From the NCBI RefSeq assembly GCF_016651105.1, contig NZ_JAEKEL010000001.1, positions 1,385,501 through 1,449,500 on the forward strand: DNA of 64,000 nucleotides, in the 5' to 3' direction. The notes beneath the pieces are model-generated. The model worked only from the letters and a program-made list of their open reading frames with translations. It did not search any database and was not told the DNA's origin. Positions within the stretch are counted from its first letter, which is position 1. Each line of letters begins with the position of its first letter. The DNA comes from Pseudomonas sp. TH15. Lineage in GTDB: Bacteria > Pseudomonadota > Gammaproteobacteria > Pseudomonadales > Pseudomonadaceae. Positions 8,802 through 17,376 of this stretch are shown here, piece after piece. The position numbers were made by a program, and so were the translations under genes.

Positions 8802-9560
8802 TTACGCTAATTTTTCTAGTAACGCAGGTAGGTATTGCAGCGCTACAGGGTCTTTTTCCTGGAAGTAGGTGCGGCATCGTTGGGGAATCCACGTACCGTA
8901 GAAGTACAGTCGGAATTCGCCTAGCAGTTCTATAGGGTAAAGCCTGGCGTCGACGATGCGTCCATCAAGATACTGATGTTGATAGTTTGGAAAATCTTTT
9001 GGCTCAATGCCTTTTTCTTTCCGTAGCCAACCAGAAAACATTCTCCCGCTAGAGATGTCAGGGATCATATTTTCGGGCAAGACGTAACCATCAGCCTCTA
9101 ACGGCGCAATCAGAGCCAGAACAATTTCATTGAGCATCGAGAAGTGTGTGTGGGGAATCTTCGCTCTGTTTGCTATATACCGCTGGAGATGTACAGGGAT
9201 ACGCGCAGCATTTTTTGGCGATACCCCTCCAGCCATCCATTCGGTAATCCAAGCGGTCACCTGGACAGCGAAATCTGCCGATAGCCACTGAGCGAGGTGG
9301 AGAGCTACCTGGGGATGTACCCAAGTACCTTGGTAATTGCCGCCTTTTACTGACTGGACCAAGACCGCAATTGGCAGCTTGAGCGACTTAGACAAAGCCT
9401 CAAGAAAATCACTATTCGTCTTTGTCGTATGATAGTGGCTAAATTTTTTATCAGCCGCTTGGCACATTGCTGTGGCGTTGATGTATCCATCTACGGCGCG
9501 CTGGTGAATTAGGTTGCCTTCCATCTCGTGCGGAATAACCGGCAAATCCATTTGAACCAT
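8802..9560 (-). CDS. KilA-N / P63C domain protein
   Basis: 252 aa predicted DNA-binding phage-type regulator. The N-terminal half has KilA-N features (GYINATAMCQAADKKFSHYH, then GTWVHPQVALHLAQWLSADF and AWITEWM). The C-terminal half matches P63C (IPHTHFSMLNEIVLALIAPLEADGY, SSGRMFSGWLRKEKG, ARLYPIELLGEFR, YFQEKDPVALQYLPALL). I start at the ATG at 9560 because GAGGGG lies seven bases before it; the frame stays open upstream to 9644 without a ribosome-binding site. It is the leftmost gene of the element and stands apart from the integrase module. The target is unknown; the element encodes a second KilA-N protein at 24981. Confidence 0.82.
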   Translation of the reverse strand: MVQMDLPVIPHEMEGNLIHQRAVDGYINATAMCQAADKKFSHYHTTKTNSDFLEALSKSLKLPIAVLVQSVKGGNYQGTWVHPQVALHLAQWLSADFAVQVTAWITEWMAGGVSPKNAARIPVHLQRYIANRAKIPHTHFSMLNEIVLALIAPLEADGYVLPENMIPDISSGRMFSGWLRKEKGIEPKDFPNYQHQYLDGRIVDARLYPIELLGEFRLYFYGTWIPQRCRTYFQEKDPVALQYLPALLEKLA

Positions 9561-9890
9561 TTTGTTCCCCTCGTGGCGATAAGGTGACGTGGCCTGCACC
9601 CAGATGTACTGGAGTGCTGGGTTAGCCGAGGTCTTCGGCGTCACACTAGCTCTTATACCCGGTCTAGTGGCACTCGGCTATTGCGCTTTAGGATTGTGTT
9701 TCTTGCTTCGATGGGAAGGTTGTCTATATCTAACCTCCTAGGTGGGGGCGGAGACTCTCTACGCATTTTCCTGAGGCGCGACCCGCATGGATAGCTGGTC
9801 TCCCAATTCGGTAGGGCAGGGTGCGCCAGGTAATGAAATTCCGCATTTATGTCGCGTCAATCGGGGAATAAAGATGGGCTGTAAAGAAAC

Positions 9891-9916
9891 AAAAAGCCCG
9901 GCGTTAACCGGGCTTC
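9891..9916 (-). terminator. Intrinsic terminator after the SDH-type protease gene
   Basis: AAGCCCGG and CCGGGCTT form an 8-bp stem with a 6-nt loop; on the minus strand it is followed by TTTTTG. It serves the gene ending at 9934. The rest of 9561-9890 is without a supported gene. Confidence 0.75.
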
Positions 9917-9933
9917 TGCCTACTTAAAGACGA

Positions 9934-10946
9934 CTAAAGTCTGTTGCTTTCGGAATCGGATACTTGCGGACCGCCTTCACTTGCTCCTGCGATATTTCTT
10001 TCATCATCTGGATCAGGTTGCCCGCGGGCAGCCCCTCCATTTCCCTCTGAGGAGTGAACAGCCGGCTCAACGCTTGTTCCTGGGCTGCTTTGGACGGTGT
10101 CATTGCTGGTACCTTCGGCTGATGATGGGATTAGCGCCACAAATGGACGGGTCATGTCGGGATCATGGCATAAACCATAGAGTGATTCGACGGCTTTCAG
10201 TTCAGCTTCCGACGGAGCGCGAACCTTATTGAAAAGAGTCGATGCTTCCTTGCGATCGATCACGAATCCATGTGATGGATAGTCAAGCATAAGAGATCGA
10301 AGGCAGTCGTCAGTCTTAAGATTTTTTACTTTATCGTTTAGTCGCTTTCCATAGGAAAAAGCTATTGATACTGCCCGTTGTGATTCACCAATTTTGTAAG
10401 GATCTATTTGTGCATAGATGGGGGCAATAAGACCAGTCGTTAACTTTGTTGCGATTTCCGCTGCTGTTTTGGTGGTTACAGAGAGCTGCACGTTGAGATC
10501 CACAAGCGCACTTTTGAGAATCTCTGTTGATTGACTACGCAAAAAAGCCATTGCCTGTGTGATATCAAGCCCAGACGACATATCAAATAACTCGTCTGGC
10601 TTTTTCAGTTGCATATCCAAAGGGCCAAGTTCACCTTTGTCGGCGATTACTAACTCATCAGCACCAATCGCCATTAGCGTCCCCGCACTTTTACAATAGG
10701 TGGGGATTACGATCGTCAAATGATCGTAATGGTGTCTAAGTCCTCTTGCGATACGGTAGCCTGCCGATGGATCTCCTCCGTACGTCGCAAGGAAGAGGTA
10801 GGCGCTTTTAGTTTTTTCCTAATGAATTCATCTGTTATTCGATCATATCCATTGCGGCTTACGTTTCCGACATAGATGTAGCAATCCCGCGCCTGAGAGG
10901 CGCTCAGGTCTGCAATATTCTTCCATGCCTCTTCAAATAAGCCCAT
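9934..10946 (-). pseudogene. SDH-type serine protease (ClpP/crotonase fold), frameshifted
   Basis: Read from the ATG at 10946 (Shine-Dalgarno GGGGAG): MGLFEEAWKNIADLSASQ, then CYIYVGNVSRNGYDRITDEFIRKKLKAPT. The frame then breaks at the GG pair 10797-10798. The next frame gives LFLATYGGDPSAGYRIARGL, HHYDHLTIVIPTYCKSAGTLMAIGADELVI and GELGPLDMQ. This is the serine dehydrogenase proteinase (SDH_sah, PF01972) layout, with YGGDPSAG and the serine in CKSAGT as catalytic region. One added base gives 337 codons plus stop. The C-terminus is a low-complexity acidic, Ser/Gly-rich tail. Family members are membrane-associated or cytosolic proteases of poorly known role. A neighbouring array (11174-11737) lies on its 5' side. 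Confidence 0.75.
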
Positions 10947-11173
10947 CAACGTCTCCCCGTCCGAGAATTTGTGATTCGAATATAGCAACACAAATGAAAA
11001 GGCGCCGGGCAGTCGAGCAGAAGTTGGTGACCCTGCTCCAACCTGCTGTCAGGTCGCTGGAAGCCTCGGAAAATACCTGACGACATAAATCGTCAGCACA
11101 GTACCTTTCACGCTGGCGGCGTCGTATTGCTTGGGCTGTAGGCAATTTGAATGTGGTCTGTCGGCGAAAATCC

Positions 11174-11737
11174 GTCTAGGGCCTGTCTAGTATTGCTTGG
11201 CGCGCTCAGCATTTGTCTGGCCGGGTACCCCCTCATCCCGTCGGCGGAATTCTGATGATTGCTCGAGCAGTTACCTTGACGACCAGCTCTTGAATTCTTC
11301 ACGAGGCTGGCGCCTGCAAGCCTGCGAGAATGCCCGCAAACCGTTGTCTTGCGTGGCTTTCAGCGTTCCAGCTACTGGTGGCGACAGATCAAACCGTCAA
11401 GACCTGTCAAGAATCTCGTCAAGGCTCCGTCAAGGGTGGTCAAGGATTATGGCCGCTCCTTCACTGATGCTCGCTCATCCATTTTGGACCGCTCCAATAC
11501 CAGGTCAGTCTTCCGCGCTGTTCCGCCCTTGATGACTGGGGCGTCCGGCCGGCACCTAACAAAATGCGCTCAGTCAAACCGTCCAGAGCCTGTCCAGAAT
11601 CCGTCAGGGGTCTGTCAGGGGTATGAGACGGCCAGACGGCCTACTTTGACGCGGCCCGCACGGAATAAGCCTCGGATGGCCATCCTGCGCGGATTCCGTC
11701 TCATGCCTGTCTCACATTTCGTCAAAGTGTGGTCAAA
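11174..11737 (+). repeat. Array A: helically phased GTCnnn repeats with switching units
   Basis: Groups of direct hexamers at about 11-bp pitch. GTCTAG at 11174 and 11185. GTCAAG at 11396, 11406, 11418, 11429 and 11439. GTCCAG at 11581 and 11592, followed by GTCAGG at 11603 and 11614. GTCTCA at 11698 and 11709, followed by GTCAAA at 11721 and 11732. The first pair of each group has the frame CCGTCnnn-(1-2)-CCTGTCnnn, with the same nnn in both copies but a different nnn in each group. An 11-bp period rules out coding repeats. The region 10947-11896 holds no supported gene. Confidence 0.75.
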
Positions 11738-11896
11738 GTAAAAGCCGGCGCCAGCGGGTTGGGATCTACACGGTGCGTTGAATTCAACGCTCACGGTGGG
11801 CATGGTTGAGACAGCTATTGATGACCAATCAAATTCGATGTGATATCAAAACGCCAAACTTGTTCGGGTCATTACGCCCGATCCCGATTATGTGTG

Positions 11897-12453
11897 ATGA
11901 GGGACCTGATTTTGTATTCCAAGGACCGGACCTGGCTTGTGGGAATTACCGTCTTTTTAGGGGCGATGATTTTGTTGTCGATTCTACTTGGAGGAGCCGT
12001 TTGTAGTGACGGCTGGGCTTCCGCGTCGATAGGTCGGCGAGGAGCATGCTCCTCCCATGGCGGTGTTGATCGAACAGTCGGTGCTATGAAATTCTTGCTT
12101 AGCATCGGTGCGACTGTCTGGGCAGTGGTCGCATACAGCGCAGGGAGGGAAAAATGGCTAGCCAAGCTTAGAGAAAATAGTGAAATCCCAACCACCGCCA
12201 CCGCCACCGCCACCGCCACCGAAATCCCGACTATCAATTTGAAGGTTATCACGCCGCCAGCGAATAGCCCGGTTCCGCGCCCAAAGGCAGCTCACCCCAA
12301 GAGTTTGCTCAAAGTTAAATGCCCAATTTGTGGTGGAGGTATGTCAGTAAGAACCGCCAGGGTAGGCAAAAATGCTGGGGGGAGTTCTGGGGGTGTAAGC
12401 GTTTTCCGAGATGTAAAGGGACGAAAAATCATTATCCAGATTTTTGTCAGTGA
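11897..12453 (+). pseudogene. Membrane-anchored protein with topoisomerase-type zinc ribbon, frameshifted
   Basis: From the ATG at 11897: a TM segment (WLVGITVFLGAMILLSILLGG), then CSDGWASASIGRRGACSSHGGV, which resembles DUF3761 (CxDG...GACSHHGGV), then a second hydrophobic stretch (MKFLLSIGATVWAVVAY). A low-complexity linker with a CCACCG-type hexamer run (Thr-Ala repeats) follows. The C-terminus begins CPICGGGMSVRTARVGKNAGG and, after restoring one G in the G6 run at 12377-12382, continues EFWGCKRFPRCKGTKNHYP. That is the four-cysteine zinc ribbon of topoisomerase I C-termini. Restored length is 185 codons plus stop, ending at 12453. No clear Shine-Dalgarno is seen, so the start is uncertain. 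Such zinc ribbons also occur in restriction-type proteins; the role here is unknown. Confidence 0.65.
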
Positions 12454-12563
12454 CAGGAGAATGCAGCAAAAATTTAAAGTGCTGCTAGTTTGTATAATTA
12501 AGTGACAGTGATCGTGTTTGGCTGATTGGTGAAGAAGTTGGCTTTTAATGTGTCGAGGGATTT

Positions 12564-12893
12564 ATGCTTAAAAAGTTAGTTGGAAATGATAATGCAGTAA
12601 AGTTTGTTTTTGATCACTATAAGAATTTTGCGGTTGCTGCGGTGATTCTCGCGGTGGGGCTTGCTATGCTATTTGAGGAGGGGGAAAGCGGCTTTTTTGA
12701 GGGGATGCGTATAGTCAGTGGCGCCTGTGTTGTGTTCGTTGGGTTGTTTTTAATTGTGGTCAACGAGCGGCATGGAATGCGTAAGTTGAATGAGGCCAAG
12801 CTCAAGCCGATCGCCCATATTTCGATTATTCTAATGTATGGCCTTAGTATGGTAGCCATTGTTTCAAGGTTGGTGATGCATAACTTCAAGTAG
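12564..12893 (+). CDS. Hypothetical three-TM membrane protein
   Basis: 109 aa. Hydrophobic segments at about residues 22-37 (FAVAAVILAVGLAMLF), 50-66 (IVSGACVVFVGLFLIVV) and 85-103 (HISIILMYGLSMVAIVSRLV). No family recognised. Base composition is AT-richer than the core genes, in line with acquired DNA. It follows the zinc-ribbon gene by 110 nt on the same strand and could share a transcript. A short hairpin (CCGTTT/AAACGG, 12916-12930) follows; the rest of 12931-13100 shows nothing. Confidence 0.6.
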   Translation: MLKKLVGNDNAVKFVFDHYKNFAVAAVILAVGLAMLFEEGESGFFEGMRIVSGACVVFVGLFLIVVNERHGMRKLNEAKLKPIAHISIILMYGLSMVAIVSRLVMHNFK

Positions 12894-13100
12894 TGCGTGC
12901 TGTATATATTTTTATCCGTTTTTTAAACGGGCTGCCCTGTTAATATGTTTGCAGCGTTCGCCGGGTCGTTGACGTTACAGATATGTGATATTTAACGGAA
13001 AACTTCTGTCGTGGCGCATCGGTGCGTGTCGATTTGCTGAGCGCGGATATAGTCACCTAGGAGGCATTAAAGGTCGGTATTAATGGTCAAAAGGCCAATT

Positions 13101-13750
13101 TTATCGCACATATTTTTTAAAGATTTCGAGCTTTGCGACTGCCCTATGAAAGTCGATGAATTCACGAGCCATTGCAGGATCAGTGAAAACGGTTTGGTAG
13201 TGCATATCCTGGCTTACGGTCACCATTGAGGGGGTGATAGCCAGGTTCTTTGCATGAATGAACCCCGACACAATGTCCCTAAATCTCGGCTCGGTGTGGC
13301 GATATTCTGACGTGTGGATTGTCGTCAACTCACCAGTTTTCACGCAGTGTATTCCACTTGGCGATAAGTCGAATATCTGCTGTTTTTGGTGCATTAATTC
13401 AGGCACAACTGAACGCCTACAGGCTTCATAAAACCCATGCCGCAGACCGGGAGCCCGGCCCGTGATACAGGTGGGATACCCGAAATCCGTTTTTTTCCGT
13501 CGACCCGCAAAACATGGAAGCAACTTGTAGGATGGTCAGGCGATCTTTGACGATAAAAAGCTTGGACGCCCGCTCCGATTTTTTCATCGGCTTCGGGGTG
13601 GCGCTGCAAGAGTTCGTAAAGGATGTCTTCGTCATCAGAGTTCAGAAACTCCCCATCGCCGTACCGCGCGAGCATGGCCTTGAAAAATGCCGTCGCCTCT
13701 CCTTGGGTCGCAAAAGTTCGACTTGGCAGAACAACGGGTTTAGCGGGCAT
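13101..13750 (-). pseudogene. DCL/DUF3223-family protein, frameshifted
   Basis: Start at the ATG at 13750 with AAGGA nine bases upstream. The first part reads PSRTFATQGEATAFFKAMLARY, DEDILYELLQRHPEADEKIGAGVQAF and TSCFHVLRVDGKK. The frame is then lost in the T7 run at 13490-13496 (A7 on the coding strand). With one more base it continues TDFGYPTCITGRAPGLRHGF and then a C-terminal extension of about 120 residues with no recognised domain. Restored length is 216 codons plus stop. FxxxL.RY, H.E...KIG.GV and DF.Y..C..G are hallmarks of the DCL/DUF3223 domain, which in bacteria often accompanies mobile elements. Function unknown. Confidence 0.72.
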
Positions 13751-13964
13751 ACAGTTTTCCTTTTTGGGCTGGGCTCCGGGGCGGAGTTACGCTCACCAGA
13801 ATCAACGTAGCACAGACTTTTTTGGGCGTGATGTTTCGACATCATCGGCAACAATCTTGCATAGCTGGTTATGGACACAGATATCTGAGCTGGTCGGGGA
13901 GAGTATCGAGGGGCGCTCCCTATGCTTATTTGTATGGTCACAACTAAAGTGGCCGAGTTACCAG

Positions 13965-14114
13965 TGGAAACCACTGCAAAACCCTGGGAACCTCAGTGGA
14001 AACCAGCGACTGGCAACCGCTCCAATTGGTAACTTTCCGTGGTAACCGACCTGGTAACCGGCTGCCAGGTTCGCACCAGTTCGCGTTGTAGGGTGCGAAC
14101 CAAAGGTGCGAACC
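13965..14114 (+). repeat. Array B: TGGnAACC repeats switching to GGTGCGAACC
   Basis: TGGAAACC at 13965, a degenerate TGCAAAACC at 13975, TGGGAACC at 13985, TGGAAACC at 13997, TGGCAACC at 14011, TGGTAAC at 14027, TGGTAACC at 14040 and 14052, then GGTGCGAACC at 14092 and 14105. Pitch runs from 10 to 16 bp. Two units in the opposite sense (GGTTCGCACC near 14069) precede the last pair. The array ends two bases before the start codon of the next gene, with no other clear ribosome-binding site. Confidence 0.72.
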
Positions 14115-14116
14115 TA

Positions 14117-14947
14117 ATGCTTCCAGAGCAGATCCGAGGAAAGCGAATCGTGAAGTTTGAGCCTACCCAACCTGGTAATCCTCACCGTCTGACAGTAGAC
14201 CAGCATGTCTTCCCGAAAGCAGGTATCCAACGCTTTACAAATTCAGACGGGATAGTTGAGGTCTTCGTTAAGAAGCTGGGCCGCGTCATACCGCTAAAGC
14301 CTAATAATGCGATCTTCTGCGCCAAGCGGGTTTGGGATCAAAAAACCGAGGCGGGGGTAGGAAAGAACATTGAGGATCGCTTTCAGGCATTAGCTCGGGC
14401 CATAGAGAATGGCTCCGTGATTACCATCGGTATTTTCGAGAAGCGCATCGTGGAGGAGTTCTTTTCCCTTTGGCGTACACGCCATAAATTCAGGCTTGAA
14501 GGTCTGGAAGACGTCTCACTCTATGGAGTCGCTGGAGACTCTCTAACCAAAGACCAACAGGAGATCCTGGAGCGAAAGCACGTCATGTATGCCGTCGATG
14601 GCGTTATGAAGGGCAGGCTAATGGCGAGCTTGCACGTTTTTGGATATCAGAATCAATTTCTCCAAGACAACCAGACAATGCAGTGGGGCATTGCTCGATC
14701 TTATTCTGACGAGTTCATCGTTCCGGATTGCTTTGACGACATGATGATAGTTCCGCTCTCACCCAAGATCGCGATCGTAGCTGGTCTACCCGATTCGATA
14801 CTGACTCCTGACCAGGTTACAGTCATCAACCAAGCAGCCATAGCGCGGGCGACTGACTTCTACTTCGCGCGTCGGCTTGCAGTGAGCCCTGTTGTTCGAA
14901 AGATCAGCCCACCATTCGAGCTGCAGTTTGATGATAGGCCGTACTAA
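14117..14947 (+). CDS. Hypothetical cargo protein, possibly DUF4238-like
   Basis: 276 aa from the ATG at 14117; the frame is open upstream to 14039, but that part is made of array repeats. The N-terminal part has DQHVFPKAGIQRFTNSDGIVEVF, recalling DUF4238 proteins (QH.....LRRF....G.V.V), followed by FCAKRVWD and IEDRFQALARAI, the usual order of that family. No membrane segment. It sits alone between arrays B and C, which fit tightly around it: array B ends at 14114 and repeat-like sequence resumes just after the stop. The family assignment is weak and the function is unknown. Confidence 0.65.
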   Translation: MLPEQIRGKRIVKFEPTQPGNPHRLTVDQHVFPKAGIQRFTNSDGIVEVFVKKLGRVIPLKPNNAIFCAKRVWDQKTEAGVGKNIEDRFQALARAIENGSVITIGIFEKRIVEEFFSLWRTRHKFRLEGLEDVSLYGVAGDSLTKDQQEILERKHVMYAVDGVMKGRLMASLHVFGYQNQFLQDNQTMQWGIARSYSDEFIVPDCFDDMMIVPLSPKIAIVAGLPDSILTPDQVTVINQAAIARATDFYFARRLAVSPVVRKISPPFELQFDDRPY

Positions 14948-15042
14948 GTTTTGCGAGCGAATCGTGAGTACCTGAATGGGTGGTGAACGGTCTGGGAGCG
15001 CTCTGTTGTTGGCAGGCCGATTCGCAGTTCTCGCGTTAATGG

Positions 15043-15432
15043 TTGCGAACCTCAGTGCGAACTTGGTGCTGGTATGCATCGACGGGGGCGTACCAATGAT
15101 GCGTACCTGGCTGCGTACCAACGTCACACAGCTCGCTCCCACAGGAAGTGCGCGCACTCCAGGCGCGTGAAGAGACTGCGTGAAGGGTGCGTGAAGCCTT
15201 GCCTGGGGATGGCTTCGCGCATTGACCAGGTGCGCGACGGATGCGCGCGACGAACTGCGCGAAACACGCCGGCCGGAACTAGGCGCCAGCCTTCCGTGGG
15301 GCGTTTCGGCAAAGGGGATTTGGTGCGTCGGTGACCAAGGGAGAGCGGTCACCATTGGTGGTCACCGCATATGGTCACCACCAAGGTATCCCCGCCAGAT
15401 CTAACCAAAACGTGGATACCGAGGTGGATACC
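15043..15432 (+). repeat. Array C: five successive classes of short repeats
   Basis: Order of units: TGCGAACC/T (15043-15063, two); GCGTACC at 15088, 15101 and 15113; GCGTGAAG at 15165, 15178 and 15189; TGCGCGAC-type at 15231, 15242 and 15256; GGTGACC at 15330 then GGTCACC at 15347, 15360 and 15373; GTGGATACC at 15412 and 15424. Pitch is mostly 11-13 bp. Each class is near-identical within itself and differs from the next. It fills the 526-nt space between two convergent genes. Confidence 0.75.
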
Positions 15433-15473
15433 GGCCTTGAACTGATTGGGTGACATCACGACGTGAAGAGTTG

Positions 15474-15734
15474 TTACGCTCTCTTGAACCCTGGCAAACC
15501 CTGCGCCGCTCGCCAGTCCTTCACTGTTTGCAGAATGCCTTCAGGCGAGTCGTCCTCGCCGTTCTCTGGGTAGTAAATCCAGTCAGAGGCGGCAGCATTA
15601 CCAGTTACTTCGATGAAGTTTTCTAGCAACTCGTCCTGATAGTCTTCGGTGCCAGCGGCGCTGCAGATTTCTTTGATCAGTGCGAGAAATTCGCTCTCCG
15701 TGTATTCGGAAAGGCTGCTTTTGAGTGCGATCAT
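15474..15734 (-). CDS. Colicin/pyocin DNase immunity protein
   Basis: 86 aa, the size of Im2/Im9 proteins. It keeps the family pattern SLSEYTESEFLALIKEIC at the N-terminus and IYYPENGEDDSPEGI in the central part, where the YYP motif and acidic residues bind the DNase. It should neutralise the HNH DNase encoded just upstream. Its ATG overlaps the bacteriocin stop (ATGA), as usual for coupled killer/immunity genes. It starts MIALKSS, and the frame is intact. Confidence 0.88.
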   Translation of the reverse strand: MIALKSSLSEYTESEFLALIKEICSAAGTEDYQDELLENFIEVTGNAAASDWIYYPENGEDDSPEGILQTVKDWRAAQGLPGFKRA

Positions 15735-17067
15735 TTCGGGCTCCGGTGGGTATCAATATGGTGTTTGGGTGTCATGGCGCTGAGGTTGTCGACGTCGTAA
15801 ACCTCGCCACCCTCAGAAACAGGAATCCCGTGGTGAAGCTCAAAGGATCGGCGCTTGCCCACGGTATCAATCGCCCGGGCGCGAGGCGCCATACCTTCAA
15901 GCATTCGGGCTTTATTGCTGTCGTTGAATTGACTGGCGAGCTCCGAATCGCTCCCGACCGCTATCCAGAATGCCTTTCTGAAAGCATCGAAGCTGCTGAA
16001 GCTCTTTCCCCTTAGCTGATCTGCGATTCGCGTCGGCACGGGCGACCCTAGACCGACGCTGGCGCCGGCGAGCCAGATGCCTGTCACGTCTGTTCCCTGC
16101 CCAGTAACGGTGCCTGGGTTGAGACGAACATTCATCACAATGTACAGCGGCTGTACACCTGAATCAGCCGGGAATACGAGGATGAAATCTTTGTATCGGT
16201 CCGGGTAGATCGGGCTGACAATGATGCTGTCAGCTTGTTCGGTCGGCGGATAAATCCAAATCTGTGGAGCTTGAGGAGCACTCTCTAACGGCGGGATACC
16301 GGCGGTGCTCGAGGGATCAACCGCCGGCGTCCATATGAGGGTTACACCGTCGCCGAAGTCTGCCACTTGCTGAGATCCCTGCTGGACGAATTGCACGACA
16401 GGAATCATTTCCCAGTCACTGCGCTTCTGAGTGTTGTACCCGTACCCCTTTAGGGTTCCGTCCGCCTGCTCCTCAACATGGAGGCGGACGCGAGTTCGGG
16501 CCTTCTCCAGTGACCGAAGCTGGTCTTCCGTGTAAAGGGAGCTGTCACCAAGGGTCGACGGCCACATTAGCGCGACTATCCCCGCCAATGTACCAGCGGC
16601 CACGCCGGCGGTGAGAACGCCGGTACTACCAGCAGCCCCCGTTGCAGCAGAGCCGGTTGCAACACCCGCGCCCCCAGCAACTCCAGCCGTACACAGCCCG
16701 CCACAAGAGGCAGCCGCGGCGCCAGCGCCACCCAAAAGGAGAGTTCCCAAGGCTGCGGGTAAGGCACTGCCGCTGATTTTTTCAGCTGGATATTTCCCGC
16801 GGCGTCGGTCTCGCGACCGCCGAGGAGGGAAAACTCTCCGTAGTTTGCCAGGGTCTCGACCGGGATAAATCCGGCAGGCTTTTTGTGATCGATCACACCA
16901 TCTGCAAGATCACAACTTTTGGCGAATACACAGCCTTTGCTGGCAGGTTTCGTCTCGTTCTTCGCCGGGAGGTCTTTGTATTCAGCCCAACGCTGGGCAT
17001 GTATATCGACGGGCTCGGTGCCGCTGTTGCGGTAGCCCTTCGGTGGGTTGGGGACGTATCCGCTCAT
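15731..17067 (-). pseudogene. S-type bacteriocin with HNH DNase domain, frameshifted
   Basis: Start at the ATG at 17067 (MSGYVPNPPKGYRNSG; CAGGA eight bases upstream). The N-terminal domain continues KGCVFAKSCDLADGVID and GEFSLLGGRETDAAGNIQLKK. The frame breaks in the T6 run at 16777-16782 and, with one base added, continues ISGSALPAALGTLLLGGAG into a Gly/Ala-rich stretch. The pyocin translocation domain follows (SLYTEDQLRSLEKARTRVRL, GYGYNTQKRSDWEMIPVVQF, IWIYPPTEQAD). The C-terminal HNH DNase ends ELHHGIPVSEGG...DNLSAMTPKHHIDTHRSPK, with all its catalytic histidines. Restored length is 445 codons plus stop. A contact-independent killer of related strains; immunity is encoded next to it. Confidence 0.85.
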
Positions 17068-17210
17068 TCCTTGATTCCTGAATCCTTTCCATCCTGAGGC
17101 AAGCTCGCCGCTGGCGAACGGCATTTTCGAAAAAGGAGAATAACCGCTGAGGGCGAAGTGTCGAGTGGTGGCTTATCGCCAGACGCCAGGTGTGTTCGAG
17201 CACTTCGAGA

Positions 17211-17314
17211 ACCTGACAAAACCTGACATCGAGTGAACCACGTCAGGGTTATCGGTTGGCCTGCGAGTGCGCTGCTGGGGTGGTTACCAATGGTGGTTAC
17301 CACGCTTGGTTACC
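17211..17314 (+). repeat. Array D: ACCTGACA and GGTTACC repeats
   Basis: ACCTGACA at 17211 and 17221, then GGTTACC at 17282, 17295 and 17308, pitch 10 and 13 bp. It lies 5' of the bacteriocin gene and 3' of the lipoprotein gene, so it separates the bacteriocin module from the phage-derived pair. Confidence 0.68.
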
Positions 17315-17376
17315 ACTTCCAATGAGACAGGCCGATACGACATTTGGTGCTCAGCCTGTCCTTGGGGTCGACATAG

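Noticed and set aside
11197..11741. Two overlapping plus-strand ORFs
   Set aside because: They run through array A, whose 11-bp period is not a multiple of three, and they have no family content.
11174..15432. Diversity-generating retroelement or retron as source of array variation
   Set aside because: No reverse transcriptase gene in the window, and variation is not adenine-biased.
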